Positions 61,812 through 64,000 of a stretch of 64,000 nt of DNA are shown here, one piece after another. This DNA comes from Streptomyces sp. NRRL S-646 (GTDB lineage Bacteria; Actinomycetota; Actinomycetes; Streptomycetales; Streptomycetaceae): positions 248,001-312,000 of the forward strand of contig NZ_JODC01000013.1 in NCBI RefSeq assembly GCF_000720765.1, written 5' to 3'. The notes under the pieces are model-generated. The model saw only the letters and a list, made by a program, of their open reading frames with translations. It was not told the origin of the DNA and did not search any database. The translations under genes and the position numbers were made by a program. Numbering within the stretch: the first letter of the stretch is position 1; each line of letters starts with the position of its first letter.

Positions 61812-62305
61812 GTCCCTTTGAGCAGATCGTCGACCTTCTCGACCGTGAGAAGGCCAGGTACCGCGTGGTCGAGCACCCGGCCGAAGGACGTTCCGAGGAG
61901 GTGTCCGCGGTGCGCGGCACGACCGTGTCGCAGGGCGCGAAGGCGCTCGTGTGCCGGGTGAAGGGGATCGAGTCCCCGGCGGTGCTGGCCGTGCTGGCGG
62001 GCGACCGGCGCGCGGACCTGAAGAAGGTCGTCGCCGCGGTCGAGGGCAAGAAGGGCGGGTTCGCCCCGTCGGAACTGGCCGAGGAGCTCACCGGCTGTGT
62101 GGTCGGCGCCATCCCGCCGCTGTCGCTGTCCGGCACGCTGCCCGTCGTCGTGGACGCCGAGTTCCTCGCGGCCCACGAGGAGATCGCCTTCAACGCGGGG
62201 CGGCTGGACCGGTCGGTGGTCATGGCCACGGAGGACTACGTACGGATCGTGGCGCCCGCGGTGGCGCCCATCGCGGCGCCGGTGGTTGCCGTCGCAGCGG
62301 AGTAG
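61808..62305 (+). CDS. YbaK/ProX-type aminoacyl-tRNA deacylase
   Basis: 165 residues of the YbaK/EbsC editing family (YRVVEHPAEGRSEEVSAVRGTTVSQGAKALVCRV; conserved Lys in GAKALV). Family members hydrolyse mischarged tRNA such as Ala-, Cys- or Pro-analogue-tRNA. Start is TTG 61808: it overlaps the aldolase stop as TTGA and has AGGGAGG 6 nt upstream. Coupling to the cluster genes raises the possibility that it protects tRNA from mischarging with the pathway's amino acid. Confidence 0.85.
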   Translation: MSPFEQIVDLLDREKARYRVVEHPAEGRSEEVSAVRGTTVSQGAKALVCRVKGIESPAVLAVLAGDRRADLKKVVAAVEGKKGGFAPSELAEELTGCVVGAIPPLSLSGTLPVVVDAEFLAAHEEIAFNAGRLDRSVVMATEDYVRIVAPAVAPIAAPVVAVAAE

Positions 62306-62360
62306 GGACCGGCACGGAGTATGACCGACACGGAGTAGGACCTGCACGGAGTAGGACCTG
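62297..62360 (+). repeat. Four imperfect 16-bp tandem repeats spanning the YbaK stop
   Basis: Units of the form CACGGAGTAGGACCTG, the last two identical and the first two diverged, beginning in the last codons of the deacylase gene so that each unit carries its GAGTAG stop context. Same type of structure as at the topA stop. Confidence 0.85.
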
Positions 62361-62387
62361 CACAAGAAAAAAGGGGGGTGCGTCGGC

Positions 62388-63332
62388 TTGCGAGTGCGAA
62401 TCGGGGCACAGTTCGTCGCGCTGGCGTGCGCGTGGGGCTCGAGTTTCCTGTTCATCAAGGTCGCGCTGGACGGGCTGACACCCGCTCAGGTGGTGTGGGG
62501 CCGGCTGGTGCTGGGCGCGCTGGCGCTCTGCGCGGTCATGGCGGTGACCCGTAGCAGGATCCCCCGGGATCCCGGGCTCTGGCTGCGGCTGTCCGTCGTG
62601 TCCGTCCTGCTGTGCGTCGTCCCCTTCCTGCTCTTCTCCTGGGCCGAGCAGCACCTCGACTCCGGCATGGCGAGCATCCTCAACGCCACCACCCCGCTGC
62701 TGACCCTCGCGGTCAGTACGGCAGCCCTGGCTGACGAGCGGCTCGACCGGCGCCGTGCGGCGGGCCTGCTCACGGGGTTCGCCGGGGTCCTGGTGCTGAT
62801 CGGCCCAGCGGGCCTGGCCGCCGGCGGTGGCCATCTCCTGGCCGAGTTCGCCTGTCTGGGCGCAACCGCCTGCTACGGCGTCGCCTTCGTCTACCTGCGC
62901 CGTTTCATCGCCCCACGCGGACTGCCGGCGGTTAGCGTCGCCTTCGTACAGGTCACCATCGGCGCGGTCATCATGCTGGCGGCCACACCCTGGCTCGCGG
63001 AGCCCACGCCCCGCATCGACGCGCCGATCGCGCTCGGCATGCTGGCTCTGGGCGCCCTGAGTACAGGCTTGGCCTACCTGTGGAACAACAACATCGTCCA
63101 GGCGTGGGGCGCGGTGAACGCCTCCGCGGTCACCTATCTCACGCCGGTCGTCGGTGTCACGGCGGGCGTGATCCTGCTGGGTGAGCGGCCGACGTGGAAC
63201 CAGCCGCTCGGGGCGGTGCTGGTCATCGCCGGGATCATGGCGGCGCACGGTGCGCCTCGTCCGGCGTCGCGGCCGGTCGTGGTGCCGGATGAGGCGGTTG
63301 ACGTCGAGGCGGAGGAGCGCGTGGTCCGCTGA
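62388..63332 (+). CDS. EamA/DMT-family transporter
   Basis: 314 residues with ten hydrophobic segments in two EamA repeats (QFVALACAWGSSFLFIKVAL... and LGATACYGVAFVYLRRF...). Family members export amino acids or metabolites. It may belong to the phosphonate region as a second exporter or be unrelated. Start TTG 62388 with AAGGGGGG 9 nt upstream; GTG 62394 is an alternative. Confidence 0.85.
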   Translation: MRVRIGAQFVALACAWGSSFLFIKVALDGLTPAQVVWGRLVLGALALCAVMAVTRSRIPRDPGLWLRLSVVSVLLCVVPFLLFSWAEQHLDSGMASILNATTPLLTLAVSTAALADERLDRRRAAGLLTGFAGVLVLIGPAGLAAGGGHLLAEFACLGATACYGVAFVYLRRFIAPRGLPAVSVAFVQVTIGAVIMLAATPWLAEPTPRIDAPIALGMLALGALSTGLAYLWNNNIVQAWGAVNASAVTYLTPVVGVTAGVILLGERPTWNQPLGAVLVIAGIMAAHGAPRPASRPVVVPDEAVDVEAEERVVR

Positions 63333-63337
63333 GCGGG

Positions 63338-63530
63338 GTGCGCGTTGCCGCCTCGGGCGGCCCCATCGTGTCGGCGGCGCTCTGGTGCCGGCGGCGGGTG
63401 GCCAACTGCATCGAGGGCACCAAGCTCCTCAGCCATCCGGTGGTCGGCGAGCTGGAGTTGAGGTATCAGTCCGCCGATCTCCAGGACGGCAACATCCTGG
63501 AGTTCTACCACGCGGAACCCGACTCGCCGC
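63338..63530 (+). pseudogene. C-terminal fragment of an MmyB-type XRE regulator
   Basis: The frame reads GTKLLSHPVVGELELRYQSADL...EFYHAEPDSP, the end of the ligand-binding domain of helix-turn-helix regulators of the MmyB class. No helix-turn-helix precedes it, so only ~50 residues remain. Confidence 0.65.
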
Positions 63531-63535
63531 GCGGG

Positions 63536-63697
63536 TCACGTCCGGCGGATCGCCGTCACGCCCCAGGTGAAACCCGAGCCGGCGGTCGCCACGACCACCA
63601 GGTCACCGGAGGCGATCCGGCCTTCCCGCTCCAGCTCGTCCAGGGCGAGGAACGGGGCCGCGCCGCCGAGGTGGCCGTCGCGGTCGTACTGGAAGAC
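63536..63697 (-). pseudogene. C-terminal fragment of a 3-oxoacyl-ACP synthase III
   Basis: Minus-strand frame encoding ~53 residues (YDRDGHLGGAAPFLALDELEREGRI...GSGFTWGVTAIRRT) that match the end of FabH-like ketosynthases, including the conserved active-site Asn/His region's tail and the G-x-G-x-T-W-G end. Homology stops at about 63697, where transposon sequence begins. Confidence 0.7.
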
Positions 63698-64000
63698 GCT
63701 GCGGGAGGGGCCCTCGGCGTGGACACCAACGCCGACCTCCCCCACGCTCGGCTTCGCTCGCGCGGGGGGACCCCCACCGCCGCATGGCGCCTCGACACTC
63801 ACGGCAACCCGATCGGCCGGCCGCGCCGGTTCTTCTACGACCTGTCCGGCACCGCCCAGCACCGCGACGCCCAGGTACGCCACGCCCTCACGCGGCTGCT
63901 GAACTGGGCCAAGACCTGCGCCGTCAAGGCCATCGCGGTCGAAGACCTCGACTTCCAGGCCGAGAAAACCAGAGAGAAGCACGGCCGCAAGCGCCGATTC
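63698..64000 (+). mobile_element. tnpB: TnpB (IS200/IS605-type OrfB) fragment, runs off the window
   Basis: The plus frame reads GVDTNAD (RuvC-like first Asp), then WRLDTHGNPIGRPRRFFYDLSG, VKAIAVEDLDF (catalytic Glu) and EKTREKHGRKRRF, all typical of TnpB, the RNA-guided nuclease of these transposons. The N-terminal half is missing on the left, and a ~40-bp palindromic repeat interrupts the sequence after GVDTNAD. The coding sequence continues beyond 64000, so only the left boundary can be judged. Likely an inactive remnant. Confidence 0.75.
63736..63777 (+). repeat. Short palindromic element inside tnpB
   Basis: A ~40-bp C-run / CGCTCGGCTTCGCTCG / G-run element, a sequence type seen repeatedly between Streptomyces genes. 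Here it interrupts the TnpB frame without closing it, adding ~14 foreign residues between the RuvC Asp strand and AAWRLDTHG. Confidence 0.6.

Noticed and set aside
1..64000. CRISPR arrays, rRNA genes, replication origins
   Set aside because: No regularly spaced repeats, rRNA-like sequence or DnaA-box cluster was seen.

Overview
The window is high-GC actinobacterial DNA, almost certainly a Streptomyces chromosome. Codon third positions are GC-saturated, GTG and TTG starts are common, many genes are coupled by 4-bp stop/start overlaps, and the left end carries the conserved topA - tmk (MFS/kinase fusion) - holB - secreted peptidase - tRNA-Thr(CGU) block.

Layout. (1) 1-8.6 kb is core chromosome, ending in the tRNA-Thr gene. 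(2) 8.6-37.36 kb is a genomic island. The last 44 bp of the tRNA gene recur at 37321-37364 with one mismatch, so the island is flanked by attL and attR. It carries a hybrid NRPS/PKS cluster. A leftward operon encodes an acyl-CoA-dehydrogenase-like flavoenzyme, an NRPS, a KS-AT-cMT-ACP-TE PKS, an A-PCP protein and two regulators (TrmB-like/LuxR and SARP). A divergent rightward operon encodes PCP-C-PCP, an MFS exporter, a free-standing A domain, a type II thioesterase, a branched-chain aminotransferase and a citramalate synthase, followed by a PAS-LuxR regulator and a Cys-nucleophile alpha/beta hydrolase. The PKS module next to the flavoenzyme is the arrangement known from epoxyketone proteasome inhibitors and, in a mono-methylated form, from vinyl-ketone (matlystatin-type) pathways. 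The aminotransferase and citramalate synthase suggest dedicated supply of a 2-ketobutyrate-derived amino acid. The NRPS has a condensation domain that appears to be split by an inserted PCP-C unit.

(3) 37.4-47 kb is a mosaic. It holds a 5'-truncated tyrosine integrase stranded just outside attR, a STAND ATPase fused to a receiver that lacks the phospho-acceptor Asp and to an OmpR-type DNA-binding domain, a histidine-kinase remnant, a secreted guanyl-RNase-like protein with a barstar, a secreted S1 protease and an orphan PTS fructose EIIC.

(4) 47-61.8 kb is a phosphonate cluster. A 12-gene leftward operon (57513 to 47082) encodes a two-subunit phosphonopyruvate decarboxylase, an aldolase of the DRE-TIM superfamily, PEP mutase (with its diagnostic EDK...PK.NSF signature), an HPr-kinase-like protein, a YjbQ-family protein, a class V aminotransferase, a glutaredoxin-like protein, two ATP-grasp ligases separated by a metallophosphoesterase, and an MFS exporter. 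A divergent pair encodes an SHMT-like enzyme and a long class II aldolase-like protein. The set predicts a phosphonopeptide whose phosphono amino acid may be built by aldol chemistry on phosphonoacetaldehyde, as in rhizocticin/plumbemycin.

(5) 61.8-64 kb holds a YbaK-type deacylase started from TTG, an EamA transporter, and debris: fragments of an MmyB-type regulator, a ketoacyl synthase III, and a TnpB transposon gene that runs off the window. TTA (bldA-dependent) codons occur in two regulators of the island cluster and in the first gene of the phosphonate operon.
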